Program-made: the position numbers and the translations under genes
Part shown: positions 1 to 9,367 of the stretch, one piece after another
Layout: each line of letters begins with the position of its first letter
How positions within the stretch are numbered: position 1 is the stretch's first letter
DNA from: Ascarosepion bandense
Lineage: Eukaryota; Mollusca; Cephalopoda; Sepiida; Sepiidae
Reading direction: 5' to 3'
DNA: 64,000 nt
Assembly (NCBI GenBank): GCA_037127315.1
Contig: JBBBDQ010001287.1
Coordinates: 5,012,501-5,076,500, forward strand
Notes under the pieces: generated by a model
What the model was told of the DNA's origin: nothing
The model's input: the letters and a program-made list of their open reading frames with translations, nothing else
The model's database searches: none

Positions 1-94
1 TGTGGCGGATAGTTCACACGTGAAAGGTGTTCAGATGCCTCTCTTGTCTGGCGTACGTGGTCCATTTCTCTCGCGAATGTCCACCATGTTCACA

Positions 95-475
95 CTCCTT
101 AAACAGCTCTGACTTCAATGGCTAGGTCATGTCCACCGCATGCCAGACGGTCGCATCCCAAAAGACCTCCTGTACGGGGCGGCTACAGACATCGTTAAAC
201 ACGACATGAAGAACGTGGCCATCAACATGGAGTCATGGGAGTGCGTGGCAGTCAACTGGTCCCAGTATAGAGGAATCCCGTCCAACCAACTCAAATCAGG
301 GGAGGAGTAGCCGCCATGGAGGGGCGGGTTTGTAGAAAGCTAAGTGATTGCTCCGACAGGCCAGAATATAAATGAAGCCCCTGCAACAAGGAGTGTCACT
401 TCCGTATCGTCTTCTACAATCACGGACGCCGATGCTCCAGCCAAGCAAACAACTAGGATTCAACTCTGACCGATC
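95..475 (+). pseudogene. C-terminal relic of a non-LTR retrotransposon polyprotein
   Basis: The stretch from about 107 to a TAG at 308-310 reads as the region after a reverse transcriptase domain in many LINEs: a WLGHVHRMPDGRIPKDLLYG motif, then HDMK and a SWE...W spacing. An in-frame TGA at 110-112 lies just before the WLGHV motif. In another frame, at 382-444, a degenerate C-x3-C...H-x3-C finger resembles the C2H2 finger that ends these proteins. The two pieces are in different frames, so a frameshift separates them. There is no start codon or RT core in the window. The family assignment rests on recognised motifs only. It is a dead 3' fragment that extends left of the window or was 5' truncated. 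Confidence 0.7.
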
Positions 476-642
476 CAGTAATGTTTGATTGAGAAGGAAT
501 ATTCTTCATTGCACTTGCCCTCAAAGGATGTATTTCAGGACGATTTTTGTCAATACTTTGTCCTAGGTCATTCATTTCAGACAAAAACAAAATGAAAGAA
601 ATTGGATATATTTTCCGTTTTCTTCTGCATCATGTCAATAAA
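476..642. other. Unassigned AT-rich sequence
   Basis: I see no coding, RNA or clear repeat signal here. It may include the 3' untranslated end of the upstream LINE relic. Confidence 0.4.
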
Positions 643-760
643 CCCTCTAGGGCCATTCGTATCATATTATATTAATAAGTAGTAATTAGTGGGGGATCAG
701 TTTATTACTTCATGACAATAGAAAACCGATCACCCACTTTATGCCCAGTAGAAGCCTTAA

Positions 761-982
761 CCCTCTAGGGCCATTCGTATCATATTTGATACAGTATGAA
801 AACAAGCCTTGAAAGAAATATTTTCCTGAAAAATTTTTTAAGAGAAATATTTTATAAATTTCAAATGAAAGCAGTACTGACTGCTCAGTCAATGAATACC
901 AAATGTTTCCTTATAGGGAAATACCAAATGTTTCCTTATAGGGAAATACTGTATCAAATATAATACGAATGGCCCTAGAGGG
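761..982. mobile_element. 222-bp TTAA-flanked MITE nested in the composite
   Basis: The element lies precisely between TTAA at 757-760 and TTAA at 983-986. Its two ends are inverted repeats of about 37 bp with a single mismatch (cgtatcat against cgtattat). It shares only the outer 20 or so bases of terminus with the neighbouring 114-bp units. The interior is AT-rich and contains a 25-bp direct duplication. Its end sequence and TTAA target fit a piggyBac-like non-autonomous element. The family name is inferred from termini alone. Confidence 0.75.
896..945 (+). repeat. Perfect 25-bp direct duplication inside the MITE
   Basis: Positions 896-920 and 921-945 are identical. The unit starts ATACCAAATG and ends TATAGGGAA. 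Confidence 0.9.
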
Positions 983-1379
983 TTAAGGCTTCCACTGGGC
1001 ATAAAGTGGGTGATCGGTTTTCTATTGTCATGAAGTAATAAACTGATCCCCCACTAATTACTACTTATTAATATAATATGATACGAATGGCCCTAGAGGG
1101 TTAAGGCTTCCACTGGGCATAAAGTGGGTGATCGGTTTTCTATTGTCATGAAGTAATAAACTGATCCCCCACTAATTACTACTTATTAATATAATATAAT
1201 ACGAATGGCCCTAGAGGGTTAACTTTTGTTGTTGTTTCTAGAGTTCTAACAAATGTAGTTTTTGCTAATGTTGGTGTTGCTGTTCTTGTCTGTTTTCCAA
1301 TTACGCTAATAAATCTTCCATATTTAAAAATATATGTATTTTTCTACACACACTGTAAAATAAAAAGCATCAATGTGGT

Positions 1380-1381
<2 letters not shown>

Positions 1382-1432
<51 letters not shown>
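1382..1432. repeat. (TA)n microsatellite
   Basis: A pure TA run of about 25 units directly abuts the 3' end of the minus-strand LINE that follows. It could be a pre-existing target or the element's own simple tail. The 160 bp before it (1223-1381) hold nothing I can identify. Confidence 0.95.
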
Positions 1433-1434
<2 letters not shown>

Positions 1435-1579
1435 AATCGTGTCACCCCAAGCAAGGCATTCCACTGCCACTATAGCGCAGGGAGTCACATAGAGGGATTG
1501 GGTATAGGAAATGTCAAAAAGAGGGTGATAGACGACTTAGGATATACATAGGGAGAGAGTTGGAGAGAGTGGGTGTGAG

Positions 1580-3117
1580 TTAGTGTGTTAGGAGGTGTCT
1601 ATTGACCTTACATTTAAACTCCTGGAGGTTGTAGCCGTCGGGGAAGCAAGCATGCTGTAGGAAATTCCACAGGCGGGAAATGCGAGGAAAGAAGCTGTTG
1701 GGGTAGAAATTGCGGTTACATTTCATCGGTTTCACTGTAAAAGTGTGGGACCTAGTTGCCAATCTAGTATCTCGTGCAAATTCACATCTAGGGGGCACCA
1801 GTGATTTAAGTTCGTCAGAGCAGAAGCCATGAAAGTATTTATAGAATAGGCACAGGGAAGCCACGTCACGCCGGTGAGAGAGATACTGCAGGCGGTCAGC
1901 CAAGTCGGTATCAATCACATTACAGATTCTTCGCTGTATTTTGTCAAGAATCCCGATGAGAATAGAAGGGGCACCCGACCAGATGTGGTAGCAGTACTCA
2001 ATACACAAGCGGATGGTGGATTTATATAATTGCAGGATAGATTCAGGCGGAAAGAATTTCCGGGCCCTGCACAGAGAGCCGACTTTCATAGCTGCGGATT
2101 TAGCAATGGATTCGACGTAGTGATTCCACTTGAGGTCCGCTGAGAGTGTCAGGCCAAGCAGGCGTAGTGATTTACTCTCTGGGAGGCAAGATTGTTCCAT
2201 GCTAATGGGAGGGAGGTGCGGTTGTCTGTGGTGGTTAATTGACAGCAGCTTCGTTTTGGAAGAATTGAATTTTACGAGCCATTTCTTACCCCAGTCCACC
2301 ACGGATTGGAGGTCCTTCTCAAGCTCGGCAGCGAGGTTCGCCTTGCCATCAACACCAGATTTTTGATCGAGGCGAGAGTAAACTGTAGTATCATCGGTGT
2401 ACATGCCTACTTGTGATCTTATGGCATCGGAGAGATCATTGATATAGATTAGAAAGTGCGTAGGACCTAGGATAGAGCCTTGGGGTACAGACGCGCTTGT
2501 AGGGTAGTTCTGGGAGGCATGTCCGTTTAATACCACCTTCAGTGTGCGGTTAGAGAGGAATGACCGGATGAAGTCCAACAAAAGTCCAGTTATGCCATAG
2601 CTTCGCAGTTTCCGTAGAAGGCCAGCATGCCATACTCTGTCGAATGCTTTAGAGATATCCAAGGCGACGGTTCGGGCTTCACCATTCTTGTCGAGAACCT
2701 GGTATATATACTCGGTGATGGTCGTTAGCATATCAGCAGTGGACCTGGTGAAGCGGAAGCCATACTGTTTGTCCGAGAGGAGCCCGTGGGCTGTGAGATG
2801 CTGAACGAACTCGGCATTGATAATGGCTTCGAACACTTTGTCGAAGATCGGAAGAAGGCTGATGGGGCGGTAATTTGCGGGGTCCGATGGTTCACCAGTG
2901 TTCTTGAATATTGGAACAACAGAAGAAGACTTCCAACAGGCAGAAAAGCAGGAGGAAGATAGGCAAAGGTTGTAGAGTTAGGAAGGATAGAGGAGAGTTC
3001 AGGGGCACAATTCTTCAAAACTATGATTGGGATTCCATCCCCACCACTCGCTTTGTGATGGTCAAGTTTTGAGATTATGCTAGAAATCAGCGAGGGCTTG
3101 ATGTGGATGTCATTCAA
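1580..3117 (-). pseudogene. Reverse transcriptase part of the LINE, frameshifted
   Basis: The frame ending at 1580 carries the classic RT blocks. Counting from the codon at 2834-2836, LDISKAFDRVWH holds motif A with Asp60, SVPQGSILGP is at 116-125, and motif C reads MYTDDTT with YTDD at 146-149. The usual residue before DD is Ala (YADD), so Thr here is a substitution next to the catalytic pair. This frame runs on upstream through YRPISLLPIFDK to about 2950. It then shifts into another frame that carries the N-terminal RT block (KLDHHKASGGDGIP, around 3060). The C-terminal part ends LQEFKCKVNRHLLTH. The enzyme would copy the element's RNA at a nicked target. The frameshift and motif C change make activity unlikely. 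Confidence 0.85.
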
Positions 3118-3162
3118 TTAGGCCTCAGTTCTAGATGGGAAATCGGGTGTATGGATTCCAGA

Positions 3163-4365
3163 TCAATCCAGAGTCGAATTGGTCGAGAATCTATGGGCAA
3201 AGCATTCAGCCTTGTCCGCTGAGGAGTTGAGGACCGCAAACACGTTTATTAGTGGGGGTATTGAGGACTTACTCTTGCTAAGCACGCGTTTGCAGAGGCG
3301 CCAGTAGTCTTTGGTACCGAACTTGGAGGATGCTATGTGCTGCTTCATCCTGGCAGCAAACAGCATCTTAGCTTCGTTAAGTATCTTTTTACACTTATTA
3401 CGAGCTGAGGCGAAAAGTCGCCTGTTTTGGTCCAACACGTGGCTACGATAAAGCCGAAAGAAGTGATTCCGGTGGGCAATGGCGCCCGAGCAAGTGGGCG
3501 AGAACCAGGGAGAAGAATGGGATTTAAGCTGAAATTTCCTGGCAGGGATGAATGCATCGATGCCAGCCTTAACCAAGGAGGCGACCTCTGATGCACAGTC
3601 TTCGATGGGAAGACTAAAAACATTGTTCCAAGGGACGTCGCAGAGGAAGTCACGGAACGAATTCCAGTCTGCTCTTTGATAGCAGTAGGATATTCTGTTG
3701 GTCTGGGTTTCTTTGGTAGGGGTGGAGAGGAACGAGATGTTGACAGAAACTACGGGTTGGTCAGAATTTCCGAGGGGGCAGAGCTGTCTGGTGGAGCAAG
3801 AATTTGGGGTGGAAGTGAAGCAGAGGTCTAGTAGCGAGTCCCTTAGGGCTATTGGAGAAACGCGTGGGGAAGTCCACCACTTGCGTAAGGGATTGGGAGA
3901 TCGAAAAATTAAACGTGTGGACACCAGCAGGGTCGGTTACAGAGTTTTCCAGTCACGTAGTATGGTGGGAGTTAAAGTCGCCAAACACGAAAATATGGGC
4001 CGATGGGTGTGAAGAAATGGCCTTGTCGATATTGTCAGAGGTGCTGTCAAGTACCGAACAGTCAGAGGAGGAGGGGGAGCGATAGAGGAAGAGATAGCTA
4101 ACAGAGCTTAGAAGTGAGAGACGGAAGCACATGAAAGACTGGTCCAGGGATTCGAGAGATGTTACTCTAGCTAGGGGGGGTGTTCACTGACATATACACC
4201 AAGCCCATGCATATGGACGTTGGAGTCCTTCCTGAAGAGGGGAAGATAACCAGGAAGATAGAACTCAGAGGAGGGGATACACGGGTCAAGATATCAGGTG
4301 AGTTAGTTTGGAGAAATTCTCCTACGCTATAAAAGTTAGTGCGGATACCGCGTATGTTAGTGAAA
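3163..4365 (-). pseudogene. Endonuclease and linker part of the LINE, broken
   Basis: The APE-type endonuclease signature GDFNSHH is encoded at 3962-3982 on the minus strand, preceded by IFVF. Two codons later a TGA stop (3953-3955) replaces what looks like a Trp codon. The terminal SDH motif of such nucleases appears as SDQ in the open frame 3163-3924 (GNSDQPVVSV), so the catalytic His is lost. Further upstream, near 4200-4365, pieces such as VSFTNIRG and MHMHGLG-like residues mark the N-terminus of the domain in changing frames. The linker (NHFFRLYRSH, YWRLCKRVLSKSKSSIPPL) joins it to the RT. The enzyme would nick target DNA. This copy is clearly inactive. Confidence 0.8.
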
Positions 4366-4381
4366 GAGACACAGAGAAGTT

Positions 4382-4406
4382 TTATATATATATATATATA
4401 TATATT
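4382..4406. repeat. (TA)n microsatellite at the LINE 5' edge
   Basis: A short TA run directly abuts the truncated 5' end of the minus-strand LINE. Confidence 0.9.
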
Positions 4407-4411
4407 TTAGA

Positions 4412-4510
4412 TATTCTGCAATTTCATGGGTAATATGTATTTTACCGCTGATGATGACCTTGCGACATCATCGGCGGTGAAATACATATTACCCATGAAA
4501 TTGTAGAATA
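4412..4510. repeat. Near-perfect hairpin, 45-bp arms
   Basis: The arms 4412-4456 and 4466-4510 are almost perfect reverse complements around a 9-nt loop (ACCTTGCGA). The arms contain TTTCATGGGTAATATGTATT and its complement. The whole lies between AT-rich flanks. It could be a tiny foldback MITE or, if transcribed, a hairpin RNA. No evidence separates these. Confidence 0.85.
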
Positions 4511-4627
4511 TATATATTTTTTTAAAAATTATATTACTCGGTTAAATTAAATAAATGAATTTAACATTGACTTCTTTTGAGTTCGTCTCTATCGGAATTT
4601 ACCTGACTAATATATCAAATGTTCTAC

Positions 4628-4629
<2 letters not shown>

Positions 4630-4670
<41 letters not shown>
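4630..4670. repeat. (TA)n microsatellite
   Basis: A pure TA run. The preceding 4511-4629 and following 4671-4750 are AT-rich with no recognisable feature. Confidence 0.95.
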
Positions 4671-4672
<2 letters not shown>

Positions 4673-4759
4673 TTATCTATATTATATCATTGATCAAACT
4701 AGCATTAGAATAATCAAAACTGAGTCCTACGTCGTAATGCAATACAATATCTATCTCTG

Positions 4760-4800
4760 TTTATATCTATCTATCTGTCTGTCTATCTATCTCTCTCCAC

Positions 4801-4890
<90 letters not shown>
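4760..4890. repeat. Compound (TCTA)n/(TC)n/(TA)n microsatellite
   Basis: TCTA and TCTG tetramers pass into a long TC run and then TA. The short open frame across it is pure low complexity. Confidence 0.95.
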
Positions 4891-4892
<2 letters not shown>

Positions 4893-4923
4893 ATAAATCT
4901 CTCAGAATTAACCTTTTATTTAT

Positions 4924-5320
4924 AATCATATCGCCCCAAGCAAGCCATTTTACTGCCCCTGTTTTGCAGGGGGTTACATAGGAGGAAAGTTATGAAAAAG
5001 AGTGACAGGTTATAGGGCGTGTCAGGATGAAGGATGAGAATACTGATGAAAGTGGAGAGTGGACGGAGAAAGGAACATGAGAGAGAGGATGCAGGTTAGA
5101 TAGGAGATGACTATTGACTTTACATTTAAATTATTGGAGATTATAGCTGTCGGGAAAGCAAATAAATGGATGAGAATTCCACAGGCGCGAAGTGCGAGTA
5201 ATTGGTTTCACAATAAAAGGATGGGACCTAGTTGCTAATCTTGTCGCTCGAGTAAATTCATACATAGTGTGCCCCAGTGAGCTAAATTCATCGGAGCAGA
5301 AGCCGTGAAAGTATTTATAT
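4924..5320 (-). mobile_element. 3' end fragment of the same LINE family
   Basis: The sequence parallels 1437-1848, including the CCCCAAGCAAG start, the stop-codon region TTACATTTAAA, the TGTCGGG and CCACAGGCG blocks, and the segment ending GCCGTGAAAGTATTTATA. It is on the same strand as the larger copy and differs by many substitutions and small deletions. It is 5' truncated at about 5320, again at a TATATA stretch. It holds only the last hundred or so codons of the RT protein, in broken frames. Confidence 0.85.
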
Positions 5321-5361
5321 ATTTTCTAACCTGTAGAATAACGATAATTACAAATTTAGGA

Positions 5362-5708
5362 GACAATGGAAAAACTGTATTAGTTGTCAACGCGTTTCAT
5401 CCCATATGGACTTTTTTTCAAGGCAAAAAACGAAATTAATTTATTAAAGAAAGTAACTAATAATAACAAAACAAAATGTCGTTAGCAACTGAAAGAATTT
5501 AAAGAATGCTATTTTTATACTGTTAAATTTAACATAATTTTCAGTTAACAATATAAAAATAGCGTTCTTTAAACTATTTCAGTTTGTAAGGGCATTTTGT
5601 TTTGTTATTATTAGTTACTTTGTTTAATAAATTAATTTCGTTTTTTGCCTTGAAAAAAGTCCATATGGGATGAAACGCGCTGGGACCTAATACACTTTTT
5701 CTATTATC
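5362..5708. mobile_element. Foldback element with arms of about 150 bp
   Basis: The arms, roughly 5362-5527 and 5537-5708, are inverted copies of each other. They share CGCGTTTCATCCCATATGGA (left) with its complement on the right, then a TTCAAGGCAAAAAACGAAAT block and a TAATAATAACAAAACAAAAT block. Only a short AT-rich loop around 5528-5536 separates them. There is no coding capacity. This looks like a foldback MITE. The exact ends are uncertain because similarity fades gradually outside the CGCG block. Confidence 0.75.

Positions 5709-5711
<3 letters not shown>

Positions 5712-5754
<43 letters not shown>
5712..5754. repeat. (TA)n microsatellite
   Basis: A pure TA run following the foldback element. 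Confidence 0.95.
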
Positions 5755-5756
<2 letters not shown>

Positions 5757-6116
5757 CAGCTATTTTCTCACCGCACGTCAGACCAAACTCATACAACAAT
5801 GAATGGTTCAAATTTATCAAGTGAAATCGAAAAAGAAAATAAAAAAAAAGAAAAAGAAAAAAGAATAAAGGAAGTGGGTTTAACATAACGTTTTAAATCT
5901 TAGCGTCATGCGGGGTTCATGGCCTAGCTTTACAAAAAAACGTCATTAAGGAAAACAATGAATATTGACTTGGGTTGTTAGTTGCCTATTTTTAGATACT
6001 TGACATTTAGATTGAAAAACTCAAAATTAGGGGTTGAATTTTCGCTAGAAAAATTAATTGTTAGTTTTTCTTATTAATTCTAATCACAATAAAATTAGTA
6101 TTATTATATCTAAACT
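5755..6116. other. Unassigned AT-rich spacer
   Basis: There is an A/G-rich stretch at about 5828-5870. Otherwise I see no gene or named repeat. Confidence 0.4.
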
Positions 6117-6407
6117 TATTTATAAATGGAACTTTGTCTGAATGTGTGTATGTGTGTGTGTGTGTTTCTCTGTGTGTGTGTCCGTTACGTATAGACTCCG
6201 AAAAGGCTGAACCAATTTTCTTGAAAATTTACACAGTTGTGCTATAAGCGTCTGCGAGTGATCTTAGCTCAGTTTTGTGTCGAGGTACCTCCGATAAATA
6301 TCGATTGGTCCGATTTTAATCAAATTTGATACACTCATAGACAAAGACTTAAAAAACGATATTCAGAAGTTTCAAGGTTGCAGTTCTTACAATAGTGCAT
6401 AAAATCG

Positions 6408-6410
<3 letters not shown>
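6117..6410 (+). mobile_element. Helitron-like leader fragment (tentative)
   Basis: After (TG)n-rich sequence comes TCCGTTACGTATAGACTCCG, then a CTGAACCAATTTTCTTGAAAA block. Non-autonomous Helitrons of many invertebrates carry this sort of leader (a TGTCTGTCTG run followed by CCGAAA...GGACCGATTTT). It stops at a (TA)n run. No Rep/helicase coding is present. This is assigned by resemblance only. Confidence 0.35.

Positions 6411-6453
<43 letters not shown>
6411..6453. repeat. (TA)n microsatellite
   Basis: A pure TA run separating the two Helitron-like pieces. Confidence 0.95.
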
Positions 6454-6456
<3 letters not shown>

Positions 6457-7316
6457 GCAAGATGTTTGTGTGTGTGTCTGTTTATCTGTCTGTATGTCCT
6501 TGATGCAAATCCACAATTTTTATCCGATTCTCACCAAACTTCACACAACTAGTTTTAGGGTTCTGGTCAGGTCATTGGCGACTTATTTTTTCCAATTTTT
6601 CCCCGATAATGGAACTCGATACCCTGATATCCAAACAGGTCTGATCAAGATCAGGATTTCAGCCCTCTTATCGACGTTGTTGCTGCAGAATCTGCTCTAA
6701 ATTGGTAAAATTATCGTTTTTAGACTTAAACATTAGTAGATCTTCTCATACGACTCGTTTTCCCCGGTATCAGAAATCGATAAACCGGATATTCTATCGA
6801 ATCTGATCAAAAACCGATATTCAGCCATCAATATGGCTCATTTTCTTCAATTTTACTCCCGATGGGTACGATAAATTTTCATGGACTTACTTAGGTTGGT
6901 TTATCCTTGGATGACTTATTTGACTCCGATTTTGAAAATCGATACCCTGATAACCTACAGGGTCTGATCAAAATCAGTTTTTCAGCACTTTTATTTTAGT
7001 TTTTGCTTCGAGTTTGGCTCTAAGTAGCCATAATTGTAGATCTTAGTCTCAGCCATGATACCATTTACTCAGAGGACTTATTTAGCCTTCAAAATTCAGT
7101 TTACGTCGAAAAAAACTTATTTGATATCGTTACCACGAAATCAAAATTTCACTGACATCAATTCATTTTTCATTCAGTCTACGGTTTTGCTTTAACTGGA
7201 AACAACTATTGCTTTTTAGTCTTTCCTGCCAACGTCCAAAGAGTCTGAGTTCCAGGACCATGGATTAGTTTTAAAGCTTTCATTACACCCGAGCAACGCC
7301 GAGCTATACTGCTAGT
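6454..7316 (+). mobile_element. Helitron-like non-autonomous element (tentative)
   Basis: It starts with AAAGGCAAGATGTTTGTGTG and a TCTG-rich run. The interior holds internally similar segments around ACTTATTT and CGATACCCTGATA. It ends with CCCGAGCAACGCCGAGCTA and then CTGCTAG before a T. Helitron 3' ends have a GC-rich hairpin shortly before CTRR with insertion next to T, and the CCCGAGCAACGCCGGG-type hairpin is familiar in invertebrate Helitrons. Here its right arm is degraded. The 76-codon frame at 6470-6700 has no recognisable domain. Confidence 0.45.
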
Positions 7317-7562
7317 TATTATATAAAACATATTTGTAATAATAACAACGTGTTTATAATATTTAGAATCCTTAAAGTAATAATAAAAATAAAAATTGAA
7401 ATATTTAATAATAAATATATCAAATATGTAATAGAAAAAAAAATAATAATGAAGACAACATACAACTGTAAGTTAATAAAAATTAATAAAAATTATAAAA
7501 AAGAAGAAATTTATATACACTTTTAAATTAAAATAATATTATTATATAACTACTTTTAATAA
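7317..7562. other. Unassigned, strongly AT-rich sequence
   Basis: Long A-rich and AAT-rich stretches, no signal. Confidence 0.5.
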
Positions 7563-7590
7563 AAGTGAAAATAATAATTATAATAATAAT

Positions 7591-7627
<37 letters not shown>

Positions 7628-7629
7628 TT
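7563..7629. repeat. (AAT)n microsatellite
   Basis: AAT units, some reading ATT, end exactly where the R2-type reverse transcriptase begins. A shorter ATA run is found at the 3' end of that element. Confidence 0.9.
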
Positions 7630-8577
7630 TACCTCAATCATATAAATGGAACCTATAAGTCTGATGAAATAAACATCAAAAGAGGTATATTTCAAGGTGA
7701 TTCTTTATCTCCCTTACTATTCTGCATATCATTAATAGCACTAACCAGTCAACTTAATAAGACAGAATGTGGCTATAAAATAGGCCAAAAGAAAATAAGC
7801 CATCTATTTTACATGGATGACTTAAAGTTATATGCTAAGAATGATAATGAGCTGGAAGGTATTCTGCAAACTGTAAAATGCTTCAGCGAAGACATTGGAA
7901 TGAAATTTAATTTGAATAAATGTGCTAAAGCTACAGTTTTACGTGGATCAATACAAGAAACATCCTCAATTAGCCTAGACCCTGCTGTAACAATAAAAGA
8001 ATTGAAACCAGAAGAAGCTTATAAATACCTAGGTGTAAATGAGAGCGTAAACATTCACCATAAAAAAATGAAAGAAATAGTGCGTAAAGAGTACTATACA
8101 AGGCTACGAATGATATTAAAAACTGAATTAAATTCACAGAACAGAGTTATGGCCATTAATAGCCTTGCAATCCCAGTTGTCCAATATAGCTTCAACATCT
8201 TAAACTGGACTCTAAACGACATCAGGCGAATGGATGCTAAAACAAGAAAGCTTCTTTCTAAGCATAAGATGCATCATCCAAAGGCTGATGTAGACCGTCT
8301 ATACATACCCCGTAAAGAAGGTGGAAGGGGTCTTATTCAGCTGGAATTGTCATACAAGACAACAACTATTGGCTTACTAACATACATAGAAACAACAAAG
8401 GATTGGATGATACAATTAGTAAGGCAACATGAAGTAAGAAAGAAAAAATATTCAATAATAAAAGAAGGCAGTAAATACAAACAAGATTTACAGTTAGTAG
8501 ATTCTGTAGAAAAGCAAAACAGTAGCCAAGAACCAACAACTGAGGCAAAAAATATGAAAATGAAAGCCAAAATATAA
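7630..8577 (+). pseudogene. R2-type reverse transcriptase, C-terminal half
   Basis: The frame is open from 7630, upstream of the first ATG. It shows RGIFQGDSLSPLLFC (from 7681), the RT block before the active site, and then HLFYMDDLKLYAK with the catalytic YMDD encoded at 7810-7821. FNLNKCAK and YKYLGVNE (around 8020) are the following RT blocks. Past them, RMDAKTRKLLSKHKMHHPKADVDRLYIPRKEGGRGL (around 8230-8335) is the conserved segment found downstream of the RT in R2-group proteins. The protein would carry out target-primed reverse transcription. The frame ends at a TAA (8575-8577) that results from a single-base shift: the next coding segment lies one frame over and is continuous with it in homologous order. 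Confidence 0.85.
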
Positions 8578-9367
8578 AGCTCTTGAAAAGATGAAACAGC
8601 GCTGGCAGGACAAACCTCTGCATGGCCAATATCCAGTACGTGCCAATAAATCCAATGTTGACAAAGTTAATACTCATCGATGGTTACGTGCATCTGGATT
8701 AAAGTCTGAAACTGAAGGATTTATACTTGCAGCACAAGACCAAAGTCTTTTCACGAGAAACTTTCAGGCAAATATTATGCATAATAATATGGATCCAAAA
8801 TGCAGGTTTTGTGATAAACACCAAGAAACAATAGACCACCTAATCTCAGGCTGTTCTGTGCTTGCCCCAAACGAATATAAAAATCACCACGATAGAGTTG
8901 GGCAATATTTACATTGGGCAATGTGCAAACATTATGGAAAAACTGTAAACAAACACTGGTATGAACATCATCCAGCACCGGTTACAGAAATAGAAGATGT
9001 AACCATTCTATGGGATTACACCATCTACACAGACAGAAAAATTGAAGCAGACAGGCCAGACATTATTGTTAAAAACCAGAAGGAGAAAACTTGTCTATTA
9101 ATTGATATGGCTTGTCCAGCGGATTGTAACATAGCAATCAAGGAATTTCAAAAACTGTCAAAATATAAAGACCTGGAAATTGAAATAGAAAAAATGTGGA
9201 AATTGAAAACAAGAGTTGTGCCAGTGATAGTAGGTGCACTTGGAATGATAAAAAATGGAACAAAACAACACATTGAAAGAATCCCTGGAAACCCCAGCTT
9301 AAGAGATATACAAAAAATTGTCTTATTAAGTACAGCCCACACACTAAGGAAAACGTTATCTATGTAA
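8567..9367 (+). pseudogene. CCHC knuckle and restriction-like endonuclease of the R2-type LINE
   Basis: Counting from the ATG at 8591, a knuckle C71-x2-C74-x8-H83-x4-C88 (CRFCDKHQETIDHLISGC) precedes a nuclease domain. That domain shows RPD (155-157), LLIDMACP with Asp172 and a K-x-x-K-Y motif at 188-192. In R2-type elements these residues form the restriction-like endonuclease that nicks the target before reverse transcription. All the key residues seen are retained. The sequence homologous to the parent protein starts before the ATG, at about 8567 (PKYKALEK), so the ATG is not a true start. The stop is TAA at 9365-9367, followed by the untranslated region. Confidence 0.85.

Larger units (their letters stand above)
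643..1218. mobile_element. Composite TTAA-flanked terminal-inverted-repeat element
   Basis: Three copies of a 114-bp unit are present: one in inverted orientation (643-756) and two direct copies (987-1100 and 1105-1218). The ends read CCCTCTAGGG inward or CCCTAGAGGG outward. Units are separated by TTAA at 757-760, 983-986 and 1101-1104, with another TTAA at 1219-1222. The left flank has TAAA (639-642), one change from TTAA. TTAA targets with CCC termini are typical of piggyBac-type elements. No transposase is encoded, so this is a non-autonomous MITE composite. A separate MITE is nested between the inverted and direct units. Confidence 0.75.
1437..4380 (-). mobile_element. LINE with APE-type endonuclease and reverse transcriptase, decayed
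   Basis: A nearly complete non-LTR retrotransposon lies on the minus strand. Reading from 4380 down, an apurinic-type endonuclease domain is followed by a linker, a reverse transcriptase, and a short 3' untranslated region ending near 1437. The layout (endonuclease and RT in one reading unit, FxDD-type catalytic box, no restriction-like nuclease) fits the Jockey/CR1 group. Both ends touch (TA)n tracts. Frameshifts near 2950 and 3130-3160, further frame changes in the endonuclease and an in-frame TGA at 3953-3955 show it cannot make a full protein. The 3' end recurs at 4927-5320 and a relative at 11312-11910. No ORF1 was found upstream, so the 5' end is probably truncated. Confidence 0.85.

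Noticed and set aside
2130..2366. Plus-strand open frame of 78 codons, and others at 3698-4085
   Set aside because: They are antisense to the minus-strand LINE and have no recognisable domain.
4737..4925. 62-codon open frame beginning MQYNIYLCLYLS
   Set aside because: It is made of TCTA, TC and TA microsatellites and is only low-complexity translation.
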